Source of the DNA: Streptomyces antnestii
Lineage (GTDB): Bacteria; Actinomycetota; Actinomycetes; Streptomycetales; Streptomycetaceae
DNA length: 64,000 nucleotides
NCBI RefSeq assembly: GCF_004005495.1
Contig: NZ_RZYA01000019.1
Coordinates: forward strand, 62,001-126,000
Direction of reading: 5' to 3'
Under the pieces are notes generated by a model. That model worked only from the letters and a program-made list of their open reading frames with translations, made no database searches and was not told the DNA's origin. Every line of letters starts with the position of its first letter. The first letter of the stretch is position 1. Made by a program: the position numbers and the translations under genes. Below are positions 42,541 to 51,368 of the stretch, in pieces.

Positions 42541-44496
42541 ATGGCCACCACCGAACAACCGCCGCCGAGTCGACTGCGGACGTGGATGCTGGAAGGCCTG
42601 GGCGACATAGGCAAGGCGGGCGGCCACACCGGCCCGCACGCCGTGCCCGAGCCTCCGCACAAGGGCCAGCGCTGGTGGCGCGTGATGTGCCTGACCGGTG
42701 TCGACTACTTCTCCACCCTCGGCTACCAGCCGGGCATCGCCGCCCTCGCCGCCGGCCTGCTCTCGCCGATCGCGACGGTCGTGCTGGTCATCGTCACCCT
42801 GGCCGGTGCCCTGCCGGTCTATCGCCGCGTGGCCGAGGAGAGCCCCCGGGGCGAGGGTTCCATCGCCATGCTGGAGCGCCTTCTCTCCTTCTGGAAGGGC
42901 AAACTCTTCGTCCTGACCCTGCTGGGCTTCGCGGCCACCGACTTCCTGGTCACCATGACCCTCTCCGCCGCGGACGCCTCCACCCACCTCGTGGAGAACC
43001 CGCATCTGGTCAGCACACTCCACGGTCACCAGATGGTGATCACCCTGATTCTGCTGGCGCTGCTCGGCGCCGTGTTCCTGAAGGGCTTCCTGGAGGCGAT
43101 CGGTGTCGCGGTCGCCCTCGTCGGCGTCTATCTCGCCCTCAACATCGTCGTCGTGATCGTCGGGCTGTGGCACGTCGCCACGGCCGGGCACGTGGTCACC
43201 GACTGGACCAGCGCCCTGACCACGCAGCACGGCAACGTGTTCGTCATGATCGGCGTGGCCCTGGTCGTCTTCCCCAAGCTCGCCCTCGGCCTGTCCGGCT
43301 TCGAGACGGGCGTCGCCGTCATGCCGCACGTCCAGGGCGACGACAGTGACACCGACGAGCGCCCCACGGGCCGTATCCGCGACACGAAGAAGCTCCTGAC
43401 CACGGCCGCTGTCATCATGAGCGCCTTCCTGATCACCACCAGCTTCATCACGACGGTGCTGATCCCGGCGAACGAGTTCAAGGCGGGCGGCCAGGCCAAC
43501 GGCCGCGCGCTCGCCTACCTCGCCCACGAGTATCTGGGCGGGACCTTCGGCACGGTCTACGACATCTCGACCATCGCCATCCTGTGGTTCGCGGGCGCCT
43601 CGGCCATGGCAGGGCTGCTCAACCTGATGCCGCGCTACCTTCCCCGTTACGGCATGGCCCCGCACTGGGCGCGGGCCGTCCGCCCGATGGTCATCGTCTT
43701 CATCCTGGTCGCCTTCCTGGTCACCTGGATCTTCGACGCCGACGTCAACGCGCAGGGCGGCGCCTACGCCACAGGCGTGCTGGTGCTGATCAGCTCCGCG
43801 GCGATCGCGGTGACCATCGCCGCCCGCAAGGCCGGGCAGCGGAAGTGGACGATCGCCTTCGCGGTCATCGCCACCGTGTTCCTGTACACGACCGTCGTGA
43901 ACGTCATCGAGCGCCCGGACGGTGTGAAGATCGGTGCCTGCTTCATCGTCGGCATCATCCTGGTGTCGCTGGCGTCCCGGCTGGCCCGCGCCTTCGAACT
44001 GCGCGTGACGAGCGTGACGCTCGATCCGCTGGCGGAACGATTCATCCGTGACATCGCCAGCCGCAAGATCCGGTTCATCGCCAACGAACCCGACGCCCGC
44101 GACAAGGCCGAGTACCGCGACAAGATCGAGCAGATCCGGGCCGACAACGACATGCCGGACCAGGAGGACTTCGTCTTCGTCGAGGTCACGGTCACCGACC
44201 CCTCCGAGTTCGAGGCGGGCCTGACCGTGCGCGGCGAGGTCCTGCACAACCGTTACCGGGTTCTGACCGTGGAGTCCGCGTCCATCCCCAACGCCCTGGC
44301 GGCCCTCCTGCTCCACGTCCGGGACATGACGCGCTGCACCCCGCACATCTACTTCGAGTGGACCGAGGGCAGCCCCTTCGCCAACTTCCTGCGCTTCTTC
44401 CTGTTCGGCCAGGGCGAGGTCGCCCCGGTCACCCGCGAAGTCCTGCGCGAGGCCGAACCGGACCGCGAGCGTCGTCCCCGCGTCCACACCGGCTGA
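42541..44496 (+). CDS. APC-superfamily permease, remotely Kup-like
   Basis: 651 aa. About 12 membrane helices (residues ~45-475) and a cytosolic C-terminal domain (~480-651). The entry motif VMCLTGVDYFSTLGYQPGIAALAAGLLSP and later ESPRGEGSIAMLERLL parallel Kup's G-x-x-Y-G-D-I-G-T-S-P and G-E-G-G-I-L-T-L. Such proteins are often labelled amino-acid transporters, but K+ transport is plausible from these motifs (inference). ATG preceded by GGGAGAGCACGTCC. An 11-bp-phased direct repeat upstream supports control by an OmpR/KdpE-like regulator. Confidence 0.82.
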   Translation: MATTEQPPPSRLRTWMLEGLGDIGKAGGHTGPHAVPEPPHKGQRWWRVMCLTGVDYFSTLGYQPGIAALAAGLLSPIATVVLVIVTLAGALPVYRRVAEESPRGEGSIAMLERLLSFWKGKLFVLTLLGFAATDFLVTMTLSAADASTHLVENPHLVSTLHGHQMVITLILLALLGAVFLKGFLEAIGVAVALVGVYLALNIVVVIVGLWHVATAGHVVTDWTSALTTQHGNVFVMIGVALVVFPKLALGLSGFETGVAVMPHVQGDDSDTDERPTGRIRDTKKLLTTAAVIMSAFLITTSFITTVLIPANEFKAGGQANGRALAYLAHEYLGGTFGTVYDISTIAILWFAGASAMAGLLNLMPRYLPRYGMAPHWARAVRPMVIVFILVAFLVTWIFDADVNAQGGAYATGVLVLISSAAIAVTIAARKAGQRKWTIAFAVIATVFLYTTVVNVIERPDGVKIGACFIVGIILVSLASRLARAFELRVTSVTLDPLAERFIRDIASRKIRFIANEPDARDKAEYRDKIEQIRADNDMPDQEDFVFVEVTVTDPSEFEAGLTVRGEVLHNRYRVLTVESASIPNALAALLLHVRDMTRCTPHIYFEWTEGSPFANFLRFFLFGQGEVAPVTREVLREAEPDRERRPRVHTG

Positions 44497-44520
44497 GGGC
44501 ACCGGCCCACGTCAGAAGAC

Positions 44521-44558
44521 CGTCAGGATTCGCTCGGCCGGCGTCAGGACCCCGTAAG
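44521..44558. promoter_or_regulatory. CGTCAGG repeats in 11-bp phase
   Basis: CGTCAGG at 44521-44527 and 44542-44548 and CGTAAG at 44553-44558 fall on about an 11-bp grid, upstream of the membrane protein at 44600. They resemble the motif preceding the Kup-like permease. Confidence 0.45.
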
Positions 44559-44599
44559 CGACGGTCGCCGGCCTCCTTGCGGCGCCTAGCGTCGGCCCC

Positions 44600-45118
44600 A
44601 TGGGAGGAATCAGACCGGCGGACACGGCCGACGACCGTCACTGGCGTGGCAGCGCGCGGCTCGCGGTGAGCTGCGGCGTGGTGTTCTGCGCCCTGTGTCT
44701 TCTCGTCGACTGGGACGCGGGAAGCCTGTCGCCCGTTCGCGCTCTCCTCTGGTTCGCGCTGTCGGCCGCGCTGTGCGCCGTCCTGCTGCCACAGCGGGTG
44801 AGCGCGGGCCCCGGCTGGCTCGCGGTACGCACCCCATGGCGCCGGTGCGTCGTCCGCACGGACGCGCTCGCCGCCGTACGCCAGTACGGCGGCATCTCCT
44901 CCCCCGTGGTGCTGCGCGACATCTACGGCCACCGCCTGGAACTGGACCCCCGGACACTCGCGGCCAACCCCCTGCTCTGGCACGAACTCGACACCGGCGT
45001 CCGCCGCTCCCTGGAACGCGGAACCCTCCGCCACGGTGCGGACGACCTGGCCCGTCTGGGCCACCGCATCGACGACGAGACGGCCCAGGCGGTGCTCCGC
45101 GCCTCGGGAATCTCCTGA
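44600..45118 (+). CDS. Two-helix membrane protein with PH-like domain
   Basis: 172 aa. Hydrophobic hairpin (about 20-62: SCGVVFCALCLLV and ALLWFALSAALCAVLL) followed by a bacterial PH-like domain (about 65-125): QRVSAGPGWLAVRTPWRRCVVRTDALAAVRQYGGISSPVVLRDIYGHRLELDPRTL. C-terminal helix to the end. Role unknown. The ATG is 7 nt after TAGCGT (44587-44592), probably leaderless. Downstream, 45119-45174 is built of GGACCTCTGG-like repeats. Confidence 0.78.
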   Translation: MGGIRPADTADDRHWRGSARLAVSCGVVFCALCLLVDWDAGSLSPVRALLWFALSAALCAVLLPQRVSAGPGWLAVRTPWRRCVVRTDALAAVRQYGGISSPVVLRDIYGHRLELDPRTLAANPLLWHELDTGVRRSLERGTLRHGADDLARLGHRIDDETAQAVLRASGIS

Positions 45119-45174
45119 ACCCAGCGCCTCTGGACCTCAGGACTTCTGGACCTCTGGCCCCAGGACCTCTGGAC

Positions 45175-46203
45175 TCAGGACGCGGCCGGGGCCCGCAGCG
45201 CCCCGAGCAGCATCGGCAGCGAGGCGTGCAGCTCGCGTTCCCAGTACGGCCAGCTGTGGGTGCCCGGCCCGTAGAAATTGGTCGTCACATGGTGGGCGCC
45301 GGCGCGTTCGAGCGCGGTGGCCAGGGCGTGGTTCTGACGGTTGAAGTCGGCTTCGAGGGCGTTCCTGGCGCCGGGCGGATCCAGGGGCCCGGCGGTGCCG
45401 TCACCGCACGACAGGTACACCGGGATCGTCTTGAGGCGCTTAGCCAGGTAGTACGGGTCGTGGGCCGCCCACACGTTCCGCTGGGCCACAGGGTCGCCCC
45501 AGACCCTGAGCGGGTCGTTGCCCTGACCCGCGAAGAATCCCATGATCCGGTTCACCGACTCGTCGTTCAGCAAGGGGTGTACGGAACCGGAGTACGCGGC
45601 GGCCGCCTTGAACAGTCCCGGGTGACGGGCCGCGTACAGCAGCGCGCCCTGTCCGCCCATGGACAGGCCGGCGACCACACGCTGCGGGCCCGCTCCCCAG
45701 TCGTCTTCCAGGAGCCGGCGCAATTCGCCGGTGTGGAACGTCTCCCAGGCCGGGTCGCCACCCTGCCCGTAGTTCCACCAGTCGCTGTACCAGCCGTTCC
45801 AGCCCGCCTCCGGCATGACCACGAGCACGTCGCGGAGGCTGTCGATGCGGGCGATGTCGGTCCGGCTCGTCCATGACGTGTAGTCCCCGCAGCAGCCGTG
45901 CAGCAGCCAGAGGGTCGGCCAGTGCCGGCGACGGTCCTGGTCCTGCGGGTTCCAGCCGTCGGGTGTGAGCAGTCGGACGTTCACGGTCCTGCCGCCGAGG
46001 GCCGCGGAGCGTACCGACAGATCCACCTGCCGGTCCGCGACCTGCCTGACGCCGACCACCTCCGCTCCCCGGGTGGGAGCGGAGGCCCGTACGTCGCTGG
46101 GCGGGGTGGCGGCCAGGGTCGGCGTGTTCGGTGCCATGGCCAGCAACAGGGCCACCAGGACGAGCAGGACGGGTCTCGCGCGGCGCGACGTTCGGCTGTT
46201 CAT
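45175..46203 (-). CDS. Secreted alpha/beta-hydrolase esterase (antigen 85/esterase D-like)
   Basis: 342 aa. Sec signal peptide (about 1-32, ending TLAAT). Hydrolase core with LLHGCCGDYTSW oxyanion loop, nucleophile elbow GLSMGGQGA and catalytic His in GPGTHSWPYW near the C-terminus. Sequence pattern (VVMPEAGWNGWYSDWWN, FKAAAAYSGSVHP) is like the mycolyltransferase/tributyrin-esterase group. Streptomyces lack mycolates, so an extracellular esterase is the likelier function. ATG 46203; 9-bp tandem repeats (AGTAGCGA type, about 46245-46270) lie upstream. Confidence 0.9.
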   Translation of the reverse strand: MNSRTSRRARPVLLVLVALLLAMAPNTPTLAATPPSDVRASAPTRGAEVVGVRQVADRQVDLSVRSAALGGRTVNVRLLTPDGWNPQDQDRRRHWPTLWLLHGCCGDYTSWTSRTDIARIDSLRDVLVVMPEAGWNGWYSDWWNYGQGGDPAWETFHTGELRRLLEDDWGAGPQRVVAGLSMGGQGALLYAARHPGLFKAAAAYSGSVHPLLNDESVNRIMGFFAGQGNDPLRVWGDPVAQRNVWAAHDPYYLAKRLKTIPVYLSCGDGTAGPLDPPGARNALEADFNRQNHALATALERAGAHHVTTNFYGPGTHSWPYWERELHASLPMLLGALRAPAAS

Positions 46204-46330
46204 GGCGGCTCCCGGAGGTCAGTGGTCACGGGGTGGCAGGGTGGCTGAGTAGCGAAGTAGCGAAGTAGCGGAGTCGCGGAGTGTGCCGGGCAAGGCGGGT
46301 TGGGATGGTGCGTGGCGCGCGCCCGCCTTT

Positions 46331-46361
46331 GTCAGCTCCTTGTCAGCTCCCTGTCAGCTCC
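46331..46361. repeat. Three GTCAGCTCC units with 11-bp period spanning a stop codon
   Basis: Copies at 46331-46339, 46342-46350 and 46353-46361. On the minus strand each contains TGA; the first one read is the stop of the phosphodiester glycosidase-like gene (46354-46356). Confidence 0.85.
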
Positions 46362-47970
46362 TCTCGGGGAGGATCAACAGGGCGTCTCCGACGGGGCGTT
46401 CACCGGTGGCGTCCGAAGGGACGTTGATCACCTGACCGTCGACCACCATCGTCGTCGATCCGCCGCCGTCGAGGTTGATCGCGTCCCGCAGCCCGAGTGC
46501 CTTGGCGACGGCGGCGCTCTCGGGGATGCTCAGGCCGAGCGCGCCGGTGCTGCGTCCGTCGGCCGTGACGAGGACGGTCCGGCCGGCCGCGTCCGTCCCG
46601 GCCAGCGTGCGGGGGTTCCGTTTGTGCACCCAGCCGTAGTAGAAGCTCGGATTGCCGGGCTGGACCATGCCGTCGGCGGCAACGGTGACGTGCTCGCGCC
46701 CGTCCCGGACGAGTTCAGGGCCACCGTTGAGGACGCTGGTACCTGCGGGCGGGGAGACCGTCCCGCCCTGCTCGTCCTTCAACGCGGACTGGACGCGCAG
46801 TGGCTGGCCGACCTTCGCCAGCGCGCTCAGCCGCGCGACGTCCTGCCCGGTCGCCTGTACGGAACTGCCGCCCTTGGGCAGTGGTCCGCCGCGGGGCGAA
46901 CGCGCTTCCACCACCCGGCCGTGACGGTCGATCACGGCCTCGACCCCCTCACCGCTCGGCGTCCGCTTGCCGAACTCGGGTGTGAAGGCGACGAGTTCGT
47001 CGTCGTCCGTGCAGGTCACGTCGTGCAGCGGCAGGGCCGTCGGCTTGTCGTCGGCGGTGCCACCGCAGTTCCTGATCAGGCCGGGGACACGGTTGATCCC
47101 GTCCAGTGGGAGCGACGCGGCCCGGCCGGTCACCTTGGCCTGCCAGGTGAGCCGGGTGACGCCGGTCCGGCTGCCGGAGTCGTGGACCACCAGGGCGGGG
47201 CGCCCGCTCACGGGTTCGCTCAGCACCCGGCCGTCGTACACACCGACTCCGGCCGGGTCCCCGGGGGCTCCGGCCTTCGGGTCGAGGACGAAGAACCCGG
47301 CGTTGATCCCCGCGTTCGCCCCTGCGGCGGCCATGAGTTCACTGGTCTTCTCCCTGTTCTCCAGGTCAGGGCCATAGGACGCCTTCAGCGCGCCGTGGAA
47401 GCGGTGCGGGTCGATGGTGAGCACGTCGATCTTCCACGGGCCCCGGCTTCCGGGCTCGCCGTCCCACCCGCGGTACACGGCGGCCCCTGTGTAGCCGGCC
47501 GTTCGGAGCCTGGTGCGCTCGGCGGTGGCCGCGGACTGTGAGTCGAACTGCCCGACCCGGACGCGCCATCCGAGTGTGCCGCCCGCGAAATCCGCTGTCC
47601 TGGCCGTCGTGACCTGCTCGGCCCGCGCGTCGAACGTGGCCGCCCGCAGGTCGGCGACCAGTTTGTCGGCGCTCGCGCGGTCGTTGAGCGCCGACGGTGG
47701 CGCATCGGGGTCGGGCGAGCCGGCACCGGCCGGGATGGAGACCTCGACCGTCCACCCGAGCGCCGGGGCGTCGGCGCCGCGCACGATCCGCGTGAGCGTG
47801 ACGCCGGGCTGGAGCTGCTGCGTGGTCCGCGTCTCGGGCAGCCCGGCGGGGCCGAGCGGCAAGGTACCGGCGGGCCCCGAGCTCGGCGCCGACGAAGCGG
47901 GCACCGAGGTGGCCCCCACGGCGGCGAGAACGACCAACACCGTGCCCAGGCCGAACAGTCTGCTTTTCAC
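46354..47970 (-). CDS. Secreted phosphodiester glycosidase (NAGPA) domain protein with SPOR-like region
   Basis: 538 aa. Signal peptide (about 1-30, VKSRLFGLGTVLVVLAAVGATSVPASSA). A SPOR-like repeat (about 75-160; TLGWRVRVGQFDSQSAATAERTRLRTAGYTGAAVY) is followed by a NAGPA domain (about 195-538) with AGANAGINAGFFVLDPK, VAADGMVQPGN and the signature DAINLDGGGSTTMVVDGQVIN. Removes or recognises sugar phosphodiesters outside the cell, perhaps in cell-wall polymers. GTG 47970 with GGGGGG upstream; the longer frame to 48033 is less likely. Confidence 0.88.
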   Translation of the reverse strand: MKSRLFGLGTVLVVLAAVGATSVPASSAPSSGPAGTLPLGPAGLPETRTTQQLQPGVTLTRIVRGADAPALGWTVEVSIPAGAGSPDPDAPPSALNDRASADKLVADLRAATFDARAEQVTTARTADFAGGTLGWRVRVGQFDSQSAATAERTRLRTAGYTGAAVYRGWDGEPGSRGPWKIDVLTIDPHRFHGALKASYGPDLENREKTSELMAAAGANAGINAGFFVLDPKAGAPGDPAGVGVYDGRVLSEPVSGRPALVVHDSGSRTGVTRLTWQAKVTGRAASLPLDGINRVPGLIRNCGGTADDKPTALPLHDVTCTDDDELVAFTPEFGKRTPSGEGVEAVIDRHGRVVEARSPRGGPLPKGGSSVQATGQDVARLSALAKVGQPLRVQSALKDEQGGTVSPPAGTSVLNGGPELVRDGREHVTVAADGMVQPGNPSFYYGWVHKRNPRTLAGTDAAGRTVLVTADGRSTGALGLSIPESAAVAKALGLRDAINLDGGGSTTMVVDGQVINVPSDATGERPVGDALLILPERS

Positions 47971-48184
47971 GAACCCCCCACAGGTCGAAGAACGGCATCC
48001 GCAACAGTGCTTGTGGTCGAGACCACTCGTCAAGGCATGCGCACGTCACTCCGGCGGATCGGCACACGACGGCAGCACCGGCCGTATGCTTCTACATGCT
48101 TGTAGAAAGCAGAAACCCTCGTAACCCCAGTAACCCCCATAACCCTCATAACCCCCGTACGAACAAAAGGGAGTGAACGCCTCG

Positions 48185-49213
48185 ATGGTGTTCAAACGAC
48201 TGCTCGGCTCGCTCGGTGTGGGCGGCCCCACCGTCGACACGGTCCTCGCCCCGGGAGCCACCGCTCCGGGCTCCGCACTCTCCGGCCGGGTCCATCTCAA
48301 GGGTGGCAGCGGCGACTTCGACATCGAGCACATCACGCTGGAACTCGTCGCGCGCATCGAGGCCGAGCACGAGGACGGCGAGAGCCATGGCACCGTCGCC
48401 TTCGACCGGTTCGTCGTGGGTGGCGGATTCCGGCTCGCCGAGGGCGCGGAGCACAGCGTGCCGTTCTCGGTGACGCTGCCCTGGGAGACCCCGGTCACCG
48501 AGCTGTACGGGCAGGGCCTCGGCATCGTCCTCGGGGTGCGCACCGAGCTGTCGGTGGCCGGCGCCAGGGACAAGGGAGACCTCGACCAGCTGGCGGTCGG
48601 ACCGCTGCCGGTGCAGGAGGCGATCCTCGAAGCCTTCGGACAGCTGGGCTTCGGCTTCCGGTCGGCGGACCTGGAGTACGGGCGGATCGGGGGCACCGGC
48701 CAGCAGCTGCCCTTCTACCAGGAGATCGAGCTGACCCCGGCGCCGCAGTACGCGCACGCGGTCAACGAGATCGAAGTGACGTTCCTCGCCGCTCCCGGCG
48801 GCATGGAGGTCGTCCTGGAGGCCGACAAGCGCGCCGGCTTCTTCTCCGCCGGCCACGACGCGCTCACCCGCTTCACCGTCGCCCATGACGGCGTCCACCA
48901 CCAGGACTGGAACGCGCTGGTCGACGGCTGGGTGCGGCAGTTGGTCGAGCATCGGTCGGCTTACGGGTCACAGGCCGCCGCATACGGGTCGCAGGCTTCC
49001 GCATACGGGCATGCCGACCACGGCCACTATGCCGACAGCCACCATCACCACGACGGCGGTCACCGTTCCGGGCCCGGCATGGGTACGGTCGTCGCGGCCG
49101 GCGCGGCCGGGCTCGCCGTCGGCGTGGTCGGCGGCTTGGTCGCCGCCGAAGTCGTCGACGAGGTCGGGGACTTCTTCGAGGGCGACGACGAGAACGAGGG
49201 CGGCGAGGACTGA
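48185..49213 (+). CDS. Spo0M family sporulation-control protein
   Basis: 342 aa. Arrestin-like Spo0M domain (about 1-250): MVFKRLLGSLGVGGPTVDTVLAPGATAPGSALSGRVHLKGGSGDFDIEHITLELVARIE...FRLAEGAEHSVPFSVTLPWETP. A His/Ser/Tyr-rich stretch follows (about 260-300, HADHGHYADSHHHHDGG), then a hydrophobic segment and an acidic tail. Implicated in development and cytoskeletal links in Bacillus; role in Streptomyces is less clear. ATG 48185 after GGGAG; upstream GTG (48173) overlaps that ribosome-binding site. TAACCC-type repeats (48120-48158) precede it. Followed without gap by a TatA-like gene. Confidence 0.9.
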   Translation: MVFKRLLGSLGVGGPTVDTVLAPGATAPGSALSGRVHLKGGSGDFDIEHITLELVARIEAEHEDGESHGTVAFDRFVVGGGFRLAEGAEHSVPFSVTLPWETPVTELYGQGLGIVLGVRTELSVAGARDKGDLDQLAVGPLPVQEAILEAFGQLGFGFRSADLEYGRIGGTGQQLPFYQEIELTPAPQYAHAVNEIEVTFLAAPGGMEVVLEADKRAGFFSAGHDALTRFTVAHDGVHHQDWNALVDGWVRQLVEHRSAYGSQAAAYGSQASAYGHADHGHYADSHHHHDGGHRSGPGMGTVVAAGAAGLAVGVVGGLVAAEVVDEVGDFFEGDDENEGGED

Positions 49214-49450
49214 ATGTTCGGGATCAGCGAGATAGGCGTCATCCTGATCGTGGTCGTCCTCGTGCTCTGCGCGAAGAAGCTGCCTGAACTGGCCCGTTCC
49301 GCGGGCAAGTCGGCGCGCATCCTCAAGGCGGAGGCCAGGGCCACGAAGGAGCACGAGAACGACAGCGGCTCTGCCGAGACACCCCGCGTCATTCCGGGCG
49401 AGACGGTGACTCGACCTCCGGAACCTCCGGAGCAGCACCGAACTCCCTGA
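49214..49450 (+). CDS. TatA/MttA-like small membrane protein
   Basis: 78 aa. N-terminal helix MFGISEIGVILIVVVLVLCAKKLPELARSAGKSARILKAEARA matches the TatA/E pattern: hydrophobic helix, hinge before a Lys-Lys-Leu-Pro-Glu, then an amphipathic helix. The usual F-G at the hinge reads C-A here, so function as the main TatA is uncertain. ATG directly follows the Spo0M stop codon, so the two are co-translated. Acidic and Pro-rich tail. Confidence 0.82.
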   Translation: MFGISEIGVILIVVVLVLCAKKLPELARSAGKSARILKAEARATKEHENDSGSAETPRVIPGETVTRPPEPPEQHRTP

Positions 49451-49466
49451 CAGGGAGAGGCATTTC

Positions 49467-49509
49467 AACGAGGCGCCGGGCGGCCACCACCATGGCCCGG
49501 CGCCTCGTT
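49467..49509. terminator. Strong hairpin terminator (15-bp stem)
   Basis: AACGAGGCGCCGGGC (49467-49481) pairs perfectly with GCCCGGCGCCTCGTT (49495-49509), ending in T's for the plus strand. Separates the TatA-like gene (+) from carbonic anhydrase (-). Confidence 0.88.
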
Positions 49510-49539
49510 GTCGTCCGCCGCTGACGCGGCGGGGGCCGG

Positions 49540-50166
49540 CTAGCCCGCGGAGACGCCGTGGGACGTGACCAGGCGGGCGCTGCCGTCGGCCAGACGATAG
49601 GACAGGCCCACGACGGCGGTGCGTCCCGCGGCGACCTGCTCGGACAGTTCCCGGGAGCGGTCCATGAGGAAGTCGACCGAGTGCCGGACGTGTTCGGCGA
49701 TGAAGTCGTCGTCCTCGCTGACGCCTGCGGCGCGGGCGGCCAGCACGCTGTGCGTCACCTGCTCGATCACGTCCCTCACATACCCGGGCGCGGTCGTCCC
49801 GTCCTCCACGGCGGCGCGGGCCGCCGCGACGGCACCGCACGCGTCGTGCCCGAGGACCACGACCAGCGGGCATTCCAGGATGCTGACGCCGTACTCGATG
49901 CTGCCCAGGACCTCCGGTCCCGCCACGTGCCCGGCGGTGCGCACCACGAAGAGGTCCCCGAGCCCACGGTCGAAGATGATCTCGGCGGCCAGCCGGGAAT
50001 CGGAACACCCGAACAGCACGGCGAACGGGCTCTGGACGGGGGCGATCTCGGCTCGGCGGGCGGCGTCCTGGTGGGGGTGTTCCTGGGTACCGGCGGCGAA
50101 ACGGCGGTTGCCCGCCATCAGCAGGTCGAAGGCTTCTTGCGGAGTGGAGGGTGCGACGTCAGTCAT
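49540..50166 (-). CDS. Beta-class carbonic anhydrase
   Basis: 208 aa. Zinc ligands Cys54 (FGCSDSR), His107 and Cys110 (LGHDACGAV) with the catalytic Asp56/Arg58 dyad in CSDSR; also the characteristic VVRTAGHVAGPEVLGSIEYGV. Converts CO2 and bicarbonate in the cytosol. ATG 50166 after a GACTGAC-rich but weak ribosome-binding region. Monocistronic; divergent from the exported protein at 50308. Confidence 0.95.
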   Translation of the reverse strand: MTDVAPSTPQEAFDLLMAGNRRFAAGTQEHPHQDAARRAEIAPVQSPFAVLFGCSDSRLAAEIIFDRGLGDLFVVRTAGHVAGPEVLGSIEYGVSILECPLVVVLGHDACGAVAAARAAVEDGTTAPGYVRDVIEQVTHSVLAARAAGVSEDDDFIAEHVRHSVDFLMDRSRELSEQVAAGRTAVVGLSYRLADGSARLVTSHGVSAG

Positions 50167-50307
50167 GGCCGCAGGCTACGACCGACCCGGCTCCGCCGCC
50201 CGCCGGGAGGCCCTCACCGCCCATGTAGAGTCCCGGCCACGACGCGCACCCCGCGGACCGACTCCCTCGCCTACGGGAACGGAGCGGACCACGAGAGAGG
50301 ATGTCCG

Positions 50308-50817
50308 GTGAAGAGACGGACGGTGCTGTTGCTGGGCGCGGCAGCGGTGGTTGGTGGCGGTGCCGGTGGCGTGGGCTGGTGGACTTCAGCCGACACACGC
50401 CGCCGCCCCGAAGACCACACCGACAAGGCCGCGGTGGCGAAGTACTTCCCGGCCCTGGGCCCGCTGGTGAAGGCGCACTGGGCGACGAATCGCGACGGCG
50501 AGGCGGGCGGGCGCTCCCTGCTCCCCTCGCCCGACCTCGTCTTCACCGCGGTCCTCCAGCTGCAGCCGGGCAAGGTGGCGGGGTTGGTGGCCGGCGGTGG
50601 CTTCGACGTCGTAGCTGCGGGTGTCCACCTTTCGTCGTTCGAGAAGGGCCTGTCCAACTACCTTCCGGCGGGCGCGAAGTGGGAGCACAGTGACACCTTC
50701 GACGACGAGGTGTCGAGCAGGTTCGACGGCGGCCGGTGCTACCTGGACCGGGCGACCGACACAGCCTTCGTCCGGGCGGTCAACCCCAAGGGGACGGCTG
50801 CACCCACTCCCACCTGA
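50308..50817 (+). CDS. Small exported or membrane-anchored protein, unknown function
   Basis: 169 aa. GTG 50308 with GAGAGG 8 nt upstream. N-terminus KRRTVLLLGAAAVVGGGAGGVGWW has a twin-basic start and hydrophobic core, a signal anchor or Tat-like signal peptide (R-R-T-V-L-L). The mature part (VAKYFPALGPLVKAHWATNRDG...PSPDLVFTAVLQLQPGKVAGL) is compact and soluble with no recognised domain; similar unnamed proteins are common in Streptomyces. Converges with the MarR gene. Confidence 0.72.
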   Translation: MKRRTVLLLGAAAVVGGGAGGVGWWTSADTRRRPEDHTDKAAVAKYFPALGPLVKAHWATNRDGEAGGRSLLPSPDLVFTAVLQLQPGKVAGLVAGGGFDVVAAGVHLSSFEKGLSNYLPAGAKWEHSDTFDDEVSSRFDGGRCYLDRATDTAFVRAVNPKGTAAPTPT

Positions 50818-50846
50818 ACGAGGTCGATGCCTGGCCCCGCACGCGG

Positions 50847-51359
50847 TCACTGATCGCTCTTGGCCCTGGACGTCCTGGTGCGCTGCGTGGTGGCGGCCTT
50901 GCGGATCTCCTCCGTGGCGGCGCGGAACGCGGGCGCGGCATGCCTGAAGTAGTCGAAGAGCAGGGCGCGTTGCTCGGGGGTGTAGCGGGCCAGGACCTCG
51001 GCGATGTGGCGGCGGGCGGGGCCCACGACCTCCTCGGCCCGTTCGAGTGCGCCGGGCACCGGCTCGACGATCACCCGCCTGCGGTCCTTGGGGTCGGCGG
51101 CACGGCGGGCGTATCCGGCCCGTTCGAGGCGGTCGATCAGGCGCGTGGTGGCGCCGGTGGTGAGCCCGGTCCTGGAGGCCAGTTCGCCTGACGTCAGGCT
51201 GCCCTCCAGGCTGATCAGGCTCAGCGCGTACCACTCCGACGTGTGCAGTCCGGCCGCTTCCGCGCTGGCCAGGCCCTGAAGCCCCACGGCGTCCAGGTAC
51301 TGACGGAAGACCACGTGCTCGTCGGCCGGGTCCGCAGGGGTTGTGATCAAGGGAGCCAC
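50847..51359 (-). CDS. MarR-family transcriptional regulator
   Basis: 170 aa. Winged HTH at about 55-115: SLISLEGSLTSGELASRTGLTTGATTRLIDRLERAGYARRAADPKDRRRVIVEPVPG. ATG 51359 lies next to the divergent promoter with the 22-bp palindrome 51369-51390. It probably represses itself and the divergent SnoaL-like gene, relieved by a small phenolic or oxidant. Confidence 0.93.
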   Translation of the reverse strand: MAPLITTPADPADEHVVFRQYLDAVGLQGLASAEAAGLHTSEWYALSLISLEGSLTSGELASRTGLTTGATTRLIDRLERAGYARRAADPKDRRRVIVEPVPGALERAEEVVGPARRHIAEVLARYTPEQRALLFDYFRHAAPAFRAATEEIRKAATTQRTRTSRAKSDQ

Positions 51360-51368
51360 CTCCTAGAG

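Noticed and set aside
48120..48158. Telomere-like or replication-origin TAACCC repeats
   Set aside because: Only four short degenerate units directly upstream of a gene; Streptomyces telomeres are made of long palindromes, and no terminal-protein or origin genes are present.
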